Assembly (NCBI RefSeq): GCF_037154015.1
Contig: NZ_JBANRL010000001.1
Span: 1,302,001-1,366,000, forward strand
DNA from: Altererythrobacter aquiaggeris
GTDB taxonomy: Bacteria > Pseudomonadota > Alphaproteobacteria > Sphingomonadales > Sphingomonadaceae
DNA: 64,000 nt
Direction of reading: 5' to 3'
Under the pieces are notes generated by a model. It had not been told where the DNA came from and searched no databases. It saw nothing but the letters and a program-made list of their open reading frames with translations. How positions within the stretch are numbered: the stretch's first letter is position 1; each line of letters begins with the position of its first letter. The translations under genes were made by a program, and so were the position numbers. Positions 1-8,015 of this stretch are shown here, piece after piece.

Positions 1-1
1 C

Positions 2-1135
2 CTGTTAGGGGCAAAGGGCGAAGTACGGTTTGAACCCAAGGGCGTTATCGGCATCCTGAGCCCGTGGAATTTTCCGATCAACCTGTCATTCGGTCCGCTG
101 ATGCAGATTTTTGCAGCGGGTAACCGTTCGATGATCAAGCCAAGCGAGTTCACCGAAGCCACAAGCGAACTGAGCAAAGAGCTGGTAGAAAAATACTTCG
201 CGCCGGAAGAGCTGATCGTGTTTACCGGCAGCCCCGAAGTGGCGCAGGAATTTTCCGGCCTTGCGTTTGACCATCTGGTGTTCACCGGATCAACCGCCAC
301 CGGCCGCAAGGTCATGGAAGCAGCGGCGAAGAATCTGGTCCCGGTGACGTTGGAACTGGGCGGAAAATCGCCCGTCGTCCTCGGGCGTAGCGCCGATCTC
401 AAAAAGGCTGGTGAGCGCATTGCGCTGGGCAAGATGCTCAATGCCGGGCAAATCTGTCTTGCTCCCGATTATATGCTTGTGCCCGAAGATCTCGAGGAGG
501 GCGCAATTGCCGCCGTCGAGTTGAGCGCCCGCGAGATGTATCCCACGCTGCTGGACAATGATGATTATGCTTCGATCGTGACGGATCGTCATTTTGACCG
601 GCTTCAGGATCTGGTGAAAGACGCGCGGCAAAAAGGCGCTGAAGTTATTGAGGTCAATCCGGCAGACGAAGATTTTTCAAACACCAATTCCCGCAAAATG
701 CCGCTGACCATTTTGCGAAACGTAACCGATGATATGCTGGCCATGGAGGAAGAGATTTTTGGGCCGGTCCTGCCGATAAAAACCTACAAAGCGGTCGATG
801 AGGCGGTTAATTACGTCAATCGGAATGACCGCCCGTTGGGGCTTTATTACTTCGGCACCGATGACAGTGAGCGGGAAAAGGTTTTGCAAGGCACTGCTTC
901 GGGCGGCGTCACGGTCAACGATGTGGTGTTTCATGTATCGATGGAAGATTTGCCGTTCGGCGGAGTTGGCCCCTCGGGTATGGGGTCTTATCACGGTCCC
1001 GAAGGGTTCAAGGAATTCAGCCACGCGCGTAGCGTCTATACCCAGTCAAAACTGGATATTGCCGGTATCGCGGGCCTGAAGCCGCCATATGGCGCGAAAA
1101 CCGACAAGGCGCTGGCGATGCAGATGAAGAAATAG
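2..1135 (+). CDS. coniferyl-aldehyde-type NAD(P) aldehyde dehydrogenase, 3' part
   Basis: This gene is cut by the left edge of the window; 377 residues remain of a family usually about 470 long. It belongs to the aldehyde dehydrogenase superfamily, which oxidises aldehydes to acids with NAD(P)+ in the cytoplasm. The remaining part shows the SPWNFP and VFTGSTATGRK cofactor-binding stretches, the general-base Glu in LELGGKSP (codon 353-355) and the nucleophilic Cys in NAGQICLAPDY (codon 455-457). GQICLAPDY with the C-terminal PPYGAKTDK resembles the coniferyl aldehyde dehydrogenase subgroup, so aromatic or long-chain aldehydes are the likely substrates. That subgroup call is inference. A strong terminator follows the stop codon, separating it from the nuo genes. 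Confidence 0.85.
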   Translation: MLGAKGEVRFEPKGVIGILSPWNFPINLSFGPLMQIFAAGNRSMIKPSEFTEATSELSKELVEKYFAPEELIVFTGSPEVAQEFSGLAFDHLVFTGSTATGRKVMEAAAKNLVPVTLELGGKSPVVLGRSADLKKAGERIALGKMLNAGQICLAPDYMLVPEDLEEGAIAAVELSAREMYPTLLDNDDYASIVTDRHFDRLQDLVKDARQKGAEVIEVNPADEDFSNTNSRKMPLTILRNVTDDMLAMEEEIFGPVLPIKTYKAVDEAVNYVNRNDRPLGLYYFGTDDSEREKVLQGTASGGVTVNDVVFHVSMEDLPFGGVGPSGMGSYHGPEGFKEFSHARSVYTQSKLDIAGIAGLKPPYGAKTDKALAMQMKK

Positions 1136-1145
1136 CGGGCGCACC

Positions 1146-1180
1146 GGCTCCGCTCTGGACCGCGGAGCCACCCCGTTTTT
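1146..1180 (+). terminator. Rho-independent terminator after the aldehyde dehydrogenase
   Basis: A perfect 8-bp stem (GGCTCCGC at 1146-1153 with GCGGAGCC at 1162-1169) and an 8-nt loop are followed by a run of five T at 1176-1180. It starts 10 nt after the dehydrogenase stop codon. Confidence 0.8.
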
Positions 1181-1280
1181 GTATGAGAAGCCGGACAGTT
1201 TATGTCCGGGGCGCAAAATACAGACACCCCTTGCCCTGATGAGTGCGCCGGACTAGTGCGCAGTCAATTCAATCTAGCGC
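1181..1280 (+). promoter_or_regulatory. nuoA: leader region of the nuo operon with a hairpin
   Basis: The stretch between the terminator and nuoA must hold the main nuo promoter. I could not pick a convincing -35/-10 pair. A 7-bp hairpin (CCGGACA at 1191-1197, TGTCCGG at 1203-1209, 5-nt loop) lies here without a T run, so it is more likely an untranslated-leader structure than a terminator. There is no good ribosome-binding site just before nuoA. Confidence 0.35.
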
Positions 1281-1670
1281 TTGCGAGTCAGCCCCTTGGA
1301 CTATCTAGCCCAGTATCTGCCTATTCTGATTTTCCTGTTTATTGCAGTCGGATTATCAGCATTGTTCGTGTTCCTCCCGATGGGTGTTTCGCGGCTTACC
1401 GGAACGCATTCGCCAGATGCTTCGAAGCTGAGCGAATATGAATGCGGTTTCCCCGCATTCGAAGATCCGCGCAGCCAGTTCGACGTCCGGTTTTATCTGG
1501 TCGCGATTTTGTTTATTATTTTCGATCTCGAGGCGGCATTTCTTTTCCCGTGGGCGGTCAGCCTTGATCTGACAGGATGGCCGGGCTGGATTACAATGAT
1601 GATTTTCCTGGGAGAGCTGGCAGTAGGGCTAGCTTACGCCTGGAAGAAAGGAGCGCTAGAATGGGAGTGA
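1281..1670 (+). CDS. nuoA: NADH-quinone oxidoreductase subunit A
   Basis: This is the ND3-type membrane subunit of complex I, at the junction between the proton-pumping arm and the quinone site. Three hydrophobic helices are visible (about residues 9-32, 66-88 and 97-119). The conserved loop has YECGFPAF with Cys55, and helix 2 carries [11 protein letters not shown] with Glu84. The start is uncertain: TTG at 1281 gives 129 residues, but a second TTG at 1296 would give the more usual [11 protein letters not shown] beginning, and neither has a clear Shine-Dalgarno sequence. The end overlaps nuoB by 10 nt. It is the first gene of the operon. Confidence 0.93.
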   Translation: MRVSPLDYLAQYLPILIFLFIAVGLSALFVFLPMGVSRLTGTHSPDASKLSEYECGFPAFEDPRSQFDVRFYLVAILFIIFDLEAAFLFPWAVSLDLTGWPGWITMMIFLGELAVGLAYAWKKGALEWE

Positions 1671-2230
1671 ACACCACCACCATCCGAGTGCCCGAAGCCA
1701 TGCCCACCGCTCAGCCGGGGCAGATGCTTCAGCCTGATGCGGAATATTTCAATGCGCTGCAAAACGAAGTCAACGACAAGGGCTTCCTCGTCGCCAGCAC
1801 CGAAGACCTGTTCCAATGGGCGCGTACCGGTTCGCTCTGGTGGATGACCTTCGGCCTCGCGTGCTGTGCGGTTGAAATGATCCATGTAAACATGCCGCGG
1901 TATGATATGGAACGGTTCGGCGTCGCGCCTCGCGCCAGCCCGCGCCAGTCCGATGTGATGATCGTGGCCGGAACGCTGTGCAACAAAATGGCCCCCGCGC
2001 TGCGCAAGGTTTACGATCAGATGTCCGAACCGAAATATGTTATTTCGATGGGCAGCTGTGCCAATGGCGGCGGTTATTACCATTACAGCTATTCGGTCGT
2101 GCGCGGCTGTGACCGCATCGTGCCGGTTGATATTTATGTGCCGGGCTGCCCGCCGACTGCCGAAGCGCTGCTTTACGGTGTGATGCAATTGCAGCGCAAA
2201 ATCCGGCGGTCCGGGACGGTCGAGCGCTAG
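1661..2230 (+). CDS. nuoB: NADH-quinone oxidoreductase subunit B
   Basis: This subunit (PSST type, 189 residues) carries cluster N2, the last iron-sulphur centre before quinone. The four expected ligands are present: the tandem Cys68-Cys69 in GLACCAVEM, Cys133 in MGSCANGGG and Cys163 in [13 protein letters not shown] at 1661 is chosen because AAGGAG lies at the right distance upstream and the homologous region starts soon after; a longer in-frame reading from further upstream would only extend into nuoA. It overlaps nuoA by 10 nt and ends 1 nt before nuoC. Confidence 0.96.
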   Translation: MGVNTTTIRVPEAMPTAQPGQMLQPDAEYFNALQNEVNDKGFLVASTEDLFQWARTGSLWWMTFGLACCAVEMIHVNMPRYDMERFGVAPRASPRQSDVMIVAGTLCNKMAPALRKVYDQMSEPKYVISMGSCANGGGYYHYSYSVVRGCDRIVPVDIYVPGCPPTAEALLYGVMQLQRKIRRSGTVER

Positions 2231-2231
2231 G

Positions 2232-3113
2232 ATGGCTACGGTTCTGCATTCCGCTCCCAAATCGGCGCCGCACGATGGCGTGATCGAAACGCTGGGCAAC
2301 GCGCTGGGCGATATGATGGTTGGCGCGCGCGAGGAATATGGCGAGCTCACATTCACCGTTCGCCGCGACGATATCGAAGACGTGCTGCGCCTGCTGCGCG
2401 ACGATCACGAATATCAGCAACTCATGGAAATTGCGGGGGTCGATTATCCGGATCGCGGTGAGCGGTTCGAAGTTGTCTATATGCTGCTGTCGCTCACGAA
2501 GAACCATCGCCTGATGCTCAAGGTTTCGACCGATGAAGCCACTCCGGTTCCGACCGCCACCCGCCTGTGGCCAAACGCAGGCTGGCTGGAGCGTGAAGTA
2601 TTCGACATGTTCGGTGTGCTGTTCGACGGCAATACCGATCTGCGGCGTATTCTGACCGATTACGGGTTTGAAGGGCATCCCTTCCGCAAGGATTTCCCGC
2701 TGACCGGCTACACCGAATTGCGCTATTCCGAAGAAGATAAACGGGTGGTTTATGAACCGGTCGAACTGGCGCAGGACCTGCGCCAGTTTGACTTCATGAG
2801 CCCTTGGGAAGGCGCGGATTACATTCTTCCCGGCGATGAAAAAGCCGGTGGCCCGCCTCAAGTGGACGAGCCAAAGACGACCGACAGCCCCAAGCAGACA
2901 GGCGCGGGAAAGAAGACGGACAAAAAAGCTGCCGAGACCGTGAGCGCGGGCGCCCCGGCAGAAAAGGCTTCGACTACAAAAAAGACTGCGCCGGAGCCGA
3001 CCGAAAATCGCCAGGCGCGCAAGCCCGGCAAAGGTAAAGTCAAAGACACCAAAGCTGCGACCAAGCCGGTGAAAAAGCCGAAGACGACAGCCGGGAAGGG
3101 TGACAAGACATGA
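2232..3113 (+). CDS. nuoC: NADH-quinone oxidoreductase subunit C with a basic tail
   Basis: This is the 30-kDa peripheral-arm subunit of complex I. The core (about residues 1-200) contains the family signature, including [16 protein letters not shown] and [19 protein letters not shown], which contacts NuoB and NuoD. The rest of the 293 residues is a low-complexity tail rich in Lys, Ala, Pro and Thr with no predicted fold. Ordinary NuoC proteins end near residue 200, so the tail adds some 90 residues. It runs in frame to a normal stop that overlaps nuoD by 4 nt (ATGA), so it is not a frameshift product. Its role is unknown. Confidence 0.95.
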   Translation: MATVLHSAPKSAPHDGVIETLGNALGDMMVGAREEYGELTFTVRRDDIEDVLRLLRDDHEYQQLMEIAGVDYPDRGERFEVVYMLLSLTKNHRLMLKVSTDEATPVPTATRLWPNAGWLEREVFDMFGVLFDGNTDLRRILTDYGFEGHPFRKDFPLTGYTELRYSEEDKRVVYEPVELAQDLRQFDFMSPWEGADYILPGDEKAGGPPQVDEPKTTDSPKQTGAGKKTDKKAAETVSAGAPAEKASTTKKTAPEPTENRQARKPGKGKVKDTKAATKPVKKPKTTAGKGDKT

Positions 3114-4321
3114 GCGTCCAGCTTGAACAGTCGCCTACCACCGGCGATCAGTTGATTTCCAACTACACGATCAATTTCGGTCCCCAGCACCCTGCCGCGC
3201 ACGGCGTTTTGCGCATGGTGATGGAACTGGATGGCGAGATTATCGAACGCATCGATCCGCATGTCGGCTTGCTGCACCGCGGTACCGAAAAGCTGATCGA
3301 GCATAAGACCTATCTGCAGGCGCTGCCCTATTTCGATCGGCTCGATTACTGTTCGCCGCTGTGTCAGGAACACAGTTATGTGCTCGCAATCGAGAAGCTG
3401 CTGAACGTCGAAGTGCCCATCCGCGCGCAATATCTGCGCGTGCTGTTTGCTGAATTGACGCGTATTTCCAACCATATGCTCAATATCGGCGCGCATGTGA
3501 TGGATGTCGGCGCGATGACGCCGAACCTGTGGGTGTTCGAACTGCGCGAAGACTGCATGAACTTCTTCGAACGCGCGTCGGGCGCGCGAATGCACAGCGC
3601 TTATTTCCGTCCCGGCGGCGTCCATCAGGATGTGCCGCTGAAATTGCTCACCGACATTGGCGACTGGGTCGATGGCCGTTTGCCCGAACTGTTCGGCGAT
3701 GCGATGAGCCTGGTGATCGACAACCGCATTTTCAAACAGCGCAATGTCGATATTGCCGTGGTCGAAAAAGACGATGCGATTGCGTGGGGTTTCTCCGGCC
3801 CGATGATCCGCGGCAGCGGCATCGCATGGGATCTGCGCAAGTCGCAGCCTTATGACGTCTATGACCGCATGGATTTCGAGGTACCTGTCGGCACCAATGG
3901 CGATTGCTACGACCGGTTCATGGTCCGCGTGGAAGAAGTGAAACAGTCGGCCCGCATCATCAAGCAGTGCCTCGCAGAGATGCCTGAAGGCCCGATTGCC
4001 AGCGACGATATGAAGGTTTCCCCGCCCAAACGCGGCGAGATGAAACAGTCGATGGAAGCGTTGATCCATCACTTCAAGCTTTATACCGAGGGATTTCATG
4101 TGCCCGCAGGCGAAGTATACGTCGCAACCGAAAGCCCGAAGGGCGAGTTTGGCGTCTATCTGGTTTCGGACGGCAGCAACAAACCCTATCGCTGCAAAAT
4201 CCGCCCGACCGCCTTCAGCCACTTGCAAGCCATGGACTTCATGTGCCGCGGCCACATGCTGCCCGACGCAACCGCTATCCTCGGCGCAATCGACGTGGTG
4301 TTCGGGGAGTGTGACCGGTGA
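3110..4321 (+). CDS. nuoD: NADH-quinone oxidoreductase subunit D
   Basis: This is the 49-kDa quinone-site subunit of complex I, 403 residues, normal for the family. The N-terminus has [14 protein letters not shown], the loop lining the quinone pocket, followed by [11 protein letters not shown] and [12 protein letters not shown]; the C-terminus ends [10 protein letters not shown]. The ATG overlaps the nuoC stop by 4 nt. The stop codon in turn overlaps, by 4 nt (GTGA), the start of a small membrane-protein gene that intervenes before nuoE. Confidence 0.97.
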   Translation: MSVQLEQSPTTGDQLISNYTINFGPQHPAAHGVLRMVMELDGEIIERIDPHVGLLHRGTEKLIEHKTYLQALPYFDRLDYCSPLCQEHSYVLAIEKLLNVEVPIRAQYLRVLFAELTRISNHMLNIGAHVMDVGAMTPNLWVFELREDCMNFFERASGARMHSAYFRPGGVHQDVPLKLLTDIGDWVDGRLPELFGDAMSLVIDNRIFKQRNVDIAVVEKDDAIAWGFSGPMIRGSGIAWDLRKSQPYDVYDRMDFEVPVGTNGDCYDRFMVRVEEVKQSARIIKQCLAEMPEGPIASDDMKVSPPKRGEMKQSMEALIHHFKLYTEGFHVPAGEVYVATESPKGEFGVYLVSDGSNKPYRCKIRPTAFSHLQAMDFMCRGHMLPDATAILGAIDVVFGECDR

Positions 4322-4500
4322 TCCTGCGCGAGTTGTTCATATTTATCGCAGCGTTTGCAGCATTCGCATCGGGCGTTGCGGCCTATCTTGCGGGATTTCA
4401 TGGCGGGGCGGGTTTGAAGGATATTCTCTCCACTGCATCGGCCGCCGTCATAGGCTTGTATGCCGGACGATACATCGAACGAAGGCTTATCAATGGCTGA
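4318..4500 (+). CDS. small membrane protein between nuoD and nuoE
   Basis: This is a 60-residue protein I do not recognise. It has a hydrophobic helix at about residues 5-26 (Ala/Phe-rich), a Gly-containing turn (FHGGAGLK), a second moderately hydrophobic helix at about 34-52, and the basic end [10 protein letters not shown]. Two features argue for translation: its GTG start overlaps the nuoD stop (GTGA) and its stop overlaps the nuoE start by 8 nt, a layout of translational coupling on both sides. Its position suggests a complex I accessory or assembly protein, but that is inference from context alone. Confidence 0.75.
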   Translation: MILRELFIFIAAFAAFASGVAAYLAGFHGGAGLKDILSTASAAVIGLYAGRYIERRLING

Positions 4501-5161
4501 TCGCCAACTCGCACCCGACACACCTGAAACGCGCAAGCGGTGGGGTGATTTCAAATGGTCCACGGCCAATGCGGCCAAGGCCAAGAAATTTGTCGCGTCC
4601 TATCCTGAAGGCCGCCAGAAATCGGCTGTGATGCCGTTCCTCGATCTGGCCCAGCGGCAGGTTGGTGAGGAAACGGGCACGCAGGGCTGGTTGCCGCTGC
4701 CAGTGATGGAATTCATCGCCCGCGAGCTCGACATGCCGGTCATCCGTGTGCTTGAAGTTGCGACGTTCTATTTCATGTATAACCTTGTTCCGGTCGGCAA
4801 ATTCCACGTGCAGGTTTGCGGCACCACGCCCTGTATGCTGCGCGGATCGGACGATATCATGTCCGCTTGCAAGAAACGCGGTATGGAAATCGGCCACACC
4901 ACAGATGACGGTATGTGGACGCTGACCGAAGTTGAATGCATGGGCAATTGCGCCACTGCACCGATGGTCCAGATCAACGACGGCAATTACGAGGATTTGA
5001 CGGTCGAACGCCTCGACGCCGTGCTCGATGCGCTGGCGGCAGGCAAGCAGCCGAAAGAAGGCACGCAGGAGCCGGGGCGCAAAACGTCCGAGCCCAGCGG
5101 CGGCCCGACCACGCTGAAAGAAATGGTCGATGCCAATCATGATTACCGGAAGGCCTGGTGA
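4493..5161 (+). CDS. nuoE: NADH-quinone oxidoreductase subunit E
   Basis: This is the 24-kDa subunit of the NADH dehydrogenase module, 222 residues, carrying the off-path [2Fe-2S] cluster N1a in a thioredoxin-like fold. The four ligands are Cys109 and Cys114 (VCGTTPC) and Cys149 and Cys153 (ECMGNC). ATG at 4493 is chosen because GAAGG lies just upstream and the family's start follows. The last 40 or so residues (after ALAAGKQPKE) form a polar linker ending in TTLKEMVDANHDYRKAW, a short tail often seen in alphaproteobacterial NuoE. It overlaps its upstream neighbour by 8 nt and the next small gene by 1 nt. Confidence 0.96.
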   Translation: MADRQLAPDTPETRKRWGDFKWSTANAAKAKKFVASYPEGRQKSAVMPFLDLAQRQVGEETGTQGWLPLPVMEFIARELDMPVIRVLEVATFYFMYNLVPVGKFHVQVCGTTPCMLRGSDDIMSACKKRGMEIGHTTDDGMWTLTEVECMGNCATAPMVQINDGNYEDLTVERLDAVLDALAAGKQPKEGTQEPGRKTSEPSGGPTTLKEMVDANHDYRKAW

Positions 5162-5331
5162 TGGATAATACAGCCAAAGTCGGTCTGCCAGTTATCGGCA
5201 TAATCTTCCTCGTTCTGGCGGTGTATAAACTTCTCAGCGGTGAACCGTCCGTCGTCTGGTTTCTTTTAAGCTTCCTGTTTGGCGGGTTCGGGATTTTCAA
5301 GGCCGTAACCTCGGGAGGGCGTGAATCGTGA
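5161..5331 (+). CDS. 56-residue membrane protein between nuoE and nuoF
   Basis: This short gene starts at ATG 5161 on the last base of the nuoE stop codon (TGATG) and ends at TGA 5329-5331. The product is 56 residues with two clear membrane helices (about residues 8-25, [16 protein letters not shown], and 31-49, [16 protein letters not shown]) and a short polar end. A GGAAGG sequence lies 8 nt or so before the start. The stop overlaps the next small gene by 4 nt. I do not recognise the family. Its coupling to nuo genes suggests a role in assembly, stability or membrane attachment of complex I. Confidence 0.7.
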   Translation: MDNTAKVGLPVIGIIFLVLAVYKLLSGEPSVVWFLLSFLFGGFGIFKAVTSGGRES

Positions 5332-5468
5332 GCATTGTCACTCTCATCATCGCGCTGGTCCTCGCGTTCATCGCGTTCAAGGTGCTCAGCGGTATCCTGA
5401 AAATCGGCGCCATTCTCGGGATAATCCTGATCGCGGGCTACCTTTACTCGCAGGGGTATCTGACATGA
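5328..5468 (+). CDS. 46-residue membrane protein before nuoF
   Basis: The gene runs from GTG 5328 to TGA 5466-5468. A strong Shine-Dalgarno sequence (GGGAGGG, 5313-5319) precedes the start, which overlaps the previous small gene by 4 nt; the stop overlaps the nuoF ATG by 4 nt. The product is 46 residues, almost entirely hydrophobic: [18 protein letters not shown], then a Gly-rich second helix ending [10 protein letters not shown]. It could span the membrane twice as a hairpin. I do not recognise it. Coupling on both sides and its ribosome-binding site make chance occurrence unlikely. Confidence 0.7.
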   Translation: MSIVTLIIALVLAFIAFKVLSGILKIGAILGIILIAGYLYSQGYLT

Positions 5469-6760
5469 GCCTTCAGGATAAAGACCGGATTTTCACCAAT
5501 CTCTACGGCTTCCAGGACTGGGGCCTGAAAGCTGCGCAGAAGCGCGGTGATTGGGACAACACCAGGGATATTATCTCCAGAGGTCACGATTCCATCATCG
5601 ACGAGATGAAGGCATCCGGCCTGCGCGGGCGGGGCGGGGCTGGTTTCCCTACAGGTATGAAATGGTCCTTCATGCCCAAGGAAAGCAAGGATGGACGGCC
5701 AAGTTTCCTTGTCATAAATGCCGACGAATCCGAGCCTGGTTCGTGCAAAGACCGCGAGATTATCCGGCATGATCCGCACAAGCTGATCGAAGGCGCGCTG
5801 GTTGCCGGATATGCGATGCGCGCACGCGCGGCCTACATCTACATTCGCGGCGAATATATCCGCGAAGCCGAAACGCTGCAGGCGGCCATCGATGAAGCCT
5901 ATGCCGCAGGTTTGCTGGGCAAGAATGCGGCCAAGTCGGGCTATGACTTCGATGTCTATATGCACCGCGGCGCGGGCGCATATATTTGCGGTGAAGAAAC
6001 CGCGATGATCGAAAGCCTGGAAGGCAAGAAGGGGCAGCCCCGACTGAAACCGCCATTCCCCGCCGGTGCCGGTCTCTATGGCTGCCCGACCACGGTCAAT
6101 AATGTCGAAAGCATTGCGGTTGTCCCGACAATCCTGCGGCGCGGCGCAAGCTGGTTCGCCAGCTTCGGACGCGAGGGTAATCATGGCACGAAGCTGTTCC
6201 AGATCAGCGGCCACATCGACAAGCCATGCGTTGTCGAAGAAGAGATGGGCATTCCGTTCAAGGAACTGATCGAGAAGCATTGCGGCGGCATCACTGGCGG
6301 CTGGGATAATCTGCTTGCGGTGATTCCGGGCGGCTCGTCGGTTCCGCTTGTCCCGGCGGACGAGATCATGGACGCCCCGATGGATTTCGACGGTTTGAAA
6401 GAAGTCGGCTCCGGCCTTGGTACAGCTGCCGTCATCGTCATGGACAAGTCCACCGACATCGTCCGCGCGATCAGCCGCCTCAGCTATTTCTACAAGCATG
6501 AGAGCTGCGGCCAATGCACACCGTGCCGCGAAGGCACCGGGTGGATGTGGCGCGTGATGGAACGGCTGCGCGAAGGTGACGCCGATGTCAGCGAAATCGA
6601 TATGCTATACGACGTAACGAAGCAGGTCGAAGGGCACACAATCTGCGCGCTTGGCGATGCTGCCGCATGGCCAATTCAGGGTCTGTTAAAGCATTTCAGG
6701 CCAGAAATCGAACGACGGATTGAACTGCGAAATGCCCGATATGCCGAGGCTGCCGAGTAG
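5465..6760 (+). CDS. nuoF: NADH-quinone oxidoreductase subunit F
   Basis: This is the 51-kDa NADH- and FMN-binding subunit, 431 residues. [18 protein letters not shown] is the FMN/NADH loop and [20 protein letters not shown] the second flavin-binding segment. Cluster N3 is bound by [12 protein letters not shown] and the distant Cys in [14 protein letters not shown]. The start at 5465 follows an AGGGG ribosome site and overlaps the preceding small gene by 4 nt. Unlike many alphaproteobacterial operons, nuoG does not follow directly: about 1.25 kb of other sequence intervenes. Confidence 0.97.
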   Translation: MSLQDKDRIFTNLYGFQDWGLKAAQKRGDWDNTRDIISRGHDSIIDEMKASGLRGRGGAGFPTGMKWSFMPKESKDGRPSFLVINADESEPGSCKDREIIRHDPHKLIEGALVAGYAMRARAAYIYIRGEYIREAETLQAAIDEAYAAGLLGKNAAKSGYDFDVYMHRGAGAYICGEETAMIESLEGKKGQPRLKPPFPAGAGLYGCPTTVNNVESIAVVPTILRRGASWFASFGREGNHGTKLFQISGHIDKPCVVEEEMGIPFKELIEKHCGGITGGWDNLLAVIPGGSSVPLVPADEIMDAPMDFDGLKEVGSGLGTAAVIVMDKSTDIVRAISRLSYFYKHESCGQCTPCREGTGWMWRVMERLREGDADVSEIDMLYDVTKQVEGHTICALGDAAAWPIQGLLKHFRPEIERRIELRNARYAEAAE

Positions 6761-6837
6761 ATTTCTGAACGGGGTGCTTGAACTTGTGATCCGGGGGCCG
6801 CTGGATTATATTCGCGCATATTTTGGGGAGACATTCG

Positions 6838-7596
6838 ATGATCAAAGAATTTTCCAGCGTATTCGGTATGGCGGCGGCGCTAGCGGTATGCACGCCGGTT
6901 GTGGCTCAAAGCCAGCCTACGCCGACGCCGACCCCGACCCCAAACACTCCGCGCGTTGACACCAGCAATATCACGCCGCGGAATTACCAGATAGAGCGGT
7001 TGGAGTTTGCCAAAGACCTGAACATGGATGTGGCGTTGGACAAGCCCGAGGCGGCGGTTGAATCCTACAAACGCGGGCTGGCAATTTCGGACTGCGTCAC
7101 GAAATCCGGTGAAGCCGATCTTACGGCGATGGTCGACGGGGAATTCGCCAAGTTCGGCATTTTTACGCGCCTGATGACCGGGATGCGCAAGGGGCACAGC
7201 TTTTGCGTCAAGTCGGACAAGCCCGCAATCCCGTTCTTTGTGAATGCCGCCATGAGCGAGCGGTACCTGCAATCGCTCGAGGCGGGTGATCAGGCTGGCA
7301 TGGCTAAAGCGGAAAATATGGGACAGGCCCGCTATTTCTTCATGGGCGGGAAGGACGATGTTTCGGTTTTTACAATCGGGCGCTGTGTGGCGGCATTGTC
7401 GCCGCAACTTGCTATGGATGTGCTGAAAACCGAGGTCGGCTCGGAACAGGAGATTTCGGCGCTCGACCGGTTGTATTCGGAAACGCCGCTGTGCGGGGTA
7501 AAATCGACACCGGGGAAAATCCCGTCAGCATTCCAGCGCGCCACTATCTCAACCGCGCTGTATGAGTGGCACCGCATCGCCAATACCGACACATAG
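6838..7596 (+). CDS. secreted protein of unknown function between nuoF and nuoG
   Basis: This is a 252-residue protein I cannot assign. It has a signal peptide (MIKEFSSVFGMAAALAVCTPVVAQS) followed by a threonine-proline repeat (PTPTPTPTPNTP), and then a globular region with several Cys residues (in SDCVTK, HSFCVK, GRCVAA and PLCGVK) that could form disulphides in the periplasm. ATG 6838 is chosen because GGGGAG precedes it and it places the signal peptide at the start; an in-frame TTG 15 nt upstream is less likely. The C-terminal 70 residues are clearly related to the fragment encoded just downstream. The gene is transcribed with the nuo genes. Confidence 0.8.
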   Translation: MIKEFSSVFGMAAALAVCTPVVAQSQPTPTPTPTPNTPRVDTSNITPRNYQIERLEFAKDLNMDVALDKPEAAVESYKRGLAISDCVTKSGEADLTAMVDGEFAKFGIFTRLMTGMRKGHSFCVKSDKPAIPFFVNAAMSERYLQSLEAGDQAGMAKAENMGQARYFFMGGKDDVSVFTIGRCVAALSPQLAMDVLKTEVGSEQEISALDRLYSETPLCGVKSTPGKIPSAFQRATISTALYEWHRIANTDT

Positions 7597-7902
7597 TTGA
7601 TTTCTGGCGGTTTTTTCATTGAAGTAGCCAATTCCATCGGGCTCACAGACCTAAAAATCCTTAAACCTGATATCGCTGTTTGCGCCGCGGCGGTCGCGGC
7701 GACATTCGGCCTGGCGATGGAGTTGTCCACCAGCGACGTCGGATCCGAAGATGAAAAACGCCGTTTGTATCCAATGTATTCGCAAACTCCCGAATGCCGG
7801 AAATCTGCTTCACCCAAAGGCGTGACGGTTGCCCTGCAGCGGGCAGCGATCGATGATCGAGTGGCTGCCCGCGACCTGGCGGGCGGCCCCATTTTTGTGT
7901 GA
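7597..7902 (+). pseudogene. decayed partial copy of the upstream secreted-protein gene
   Basis: The open frame directly after the secreted protein (TTG 7597, stop at 7900-7902) encodes a stretch that lines up with that protein's C-terminus: LAMELSTSDVGSEDEKRRLY with LAMDVLKTEVGSEQEISALD, then PMYSQTPEC with RLYSETPLC, then VALQRAAIDD with SAFQRATIST. It lacks the signal peptide and the first two thirds, has no good ribosome site, and its last codons are part of a terminator-like hairpin. The simplest reading is the remnant of a tandem duplication that has lost its 5' part. Whether any of it is translated cannot be told from the sequence. Confidence 0.65.
7863..7896 (+). terminator. terminator-like hairpin between nuoF and nuoG
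   Basis: A 10-bp GC-rich stem (7863-7872 with 7879-7888, one G-T pair, 6-nt loop) is followed by CCA and five T (7892-7896). It has the form of a Rho-independent terminator and lies inside the nuo gene series, 120 nt before nuoG. Confidence 0.65.
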
Positions 7903-8015
7903 TTTAGCGGCCGAAACGGGTTGCAAGTCCGGGGACTCTTCTACAGAGACATCCGGCAAAGAAGGTCGCTTCCGTTTTCGCATCGGAGCGCCATGGCTAG
8001 CGTAACAGGAAGCCC
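7903..8015 (+). promoter_or_regulatory. nuoG: gap before nuoG, possible internal promoter
   Basis: If the hairpin at 7863-7896 stops transcription, nuoG-N need a start site here. TTGCAA at 7921-7926 and TACAGA at 7942-7947 are a loose match to a sigma-70 promoter with a short 15-bp spacer, so I give it low weight. The nuoG ribosome site AGGAAG is at 8007-8012. Confidence 0.25.

Noticed and set aside
1202-1441. 79-codon ATG frame overlapping the start of nuoA
   Set aside because: It overlaps nuoA in another frame for more than half of its length, and nuoA has the conserved ND3 sequence.
2858-4255. 465-codon open frame on the minus strand opposite nuoC/nuoD
   Set aside because: It lies antisense to nuoD and the nuoC tail, whose motifs are unmistakable; its composition (many His, Arg, Ala) is the usual shadow of GC-rich coding DNA.
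5444-6514. 356-codon open frame antisense to nuoF
   Set aside because: Shadow of nuoF, which has all FMN and cluster motifs on the plus strand.
6720-6959. 79-codon frame across the end of nuoF and the start of the secreted-protein gene
   Set aside because: It overlaps both real genes out of frame, starts inside nuoF and has no ribosome site of its own.
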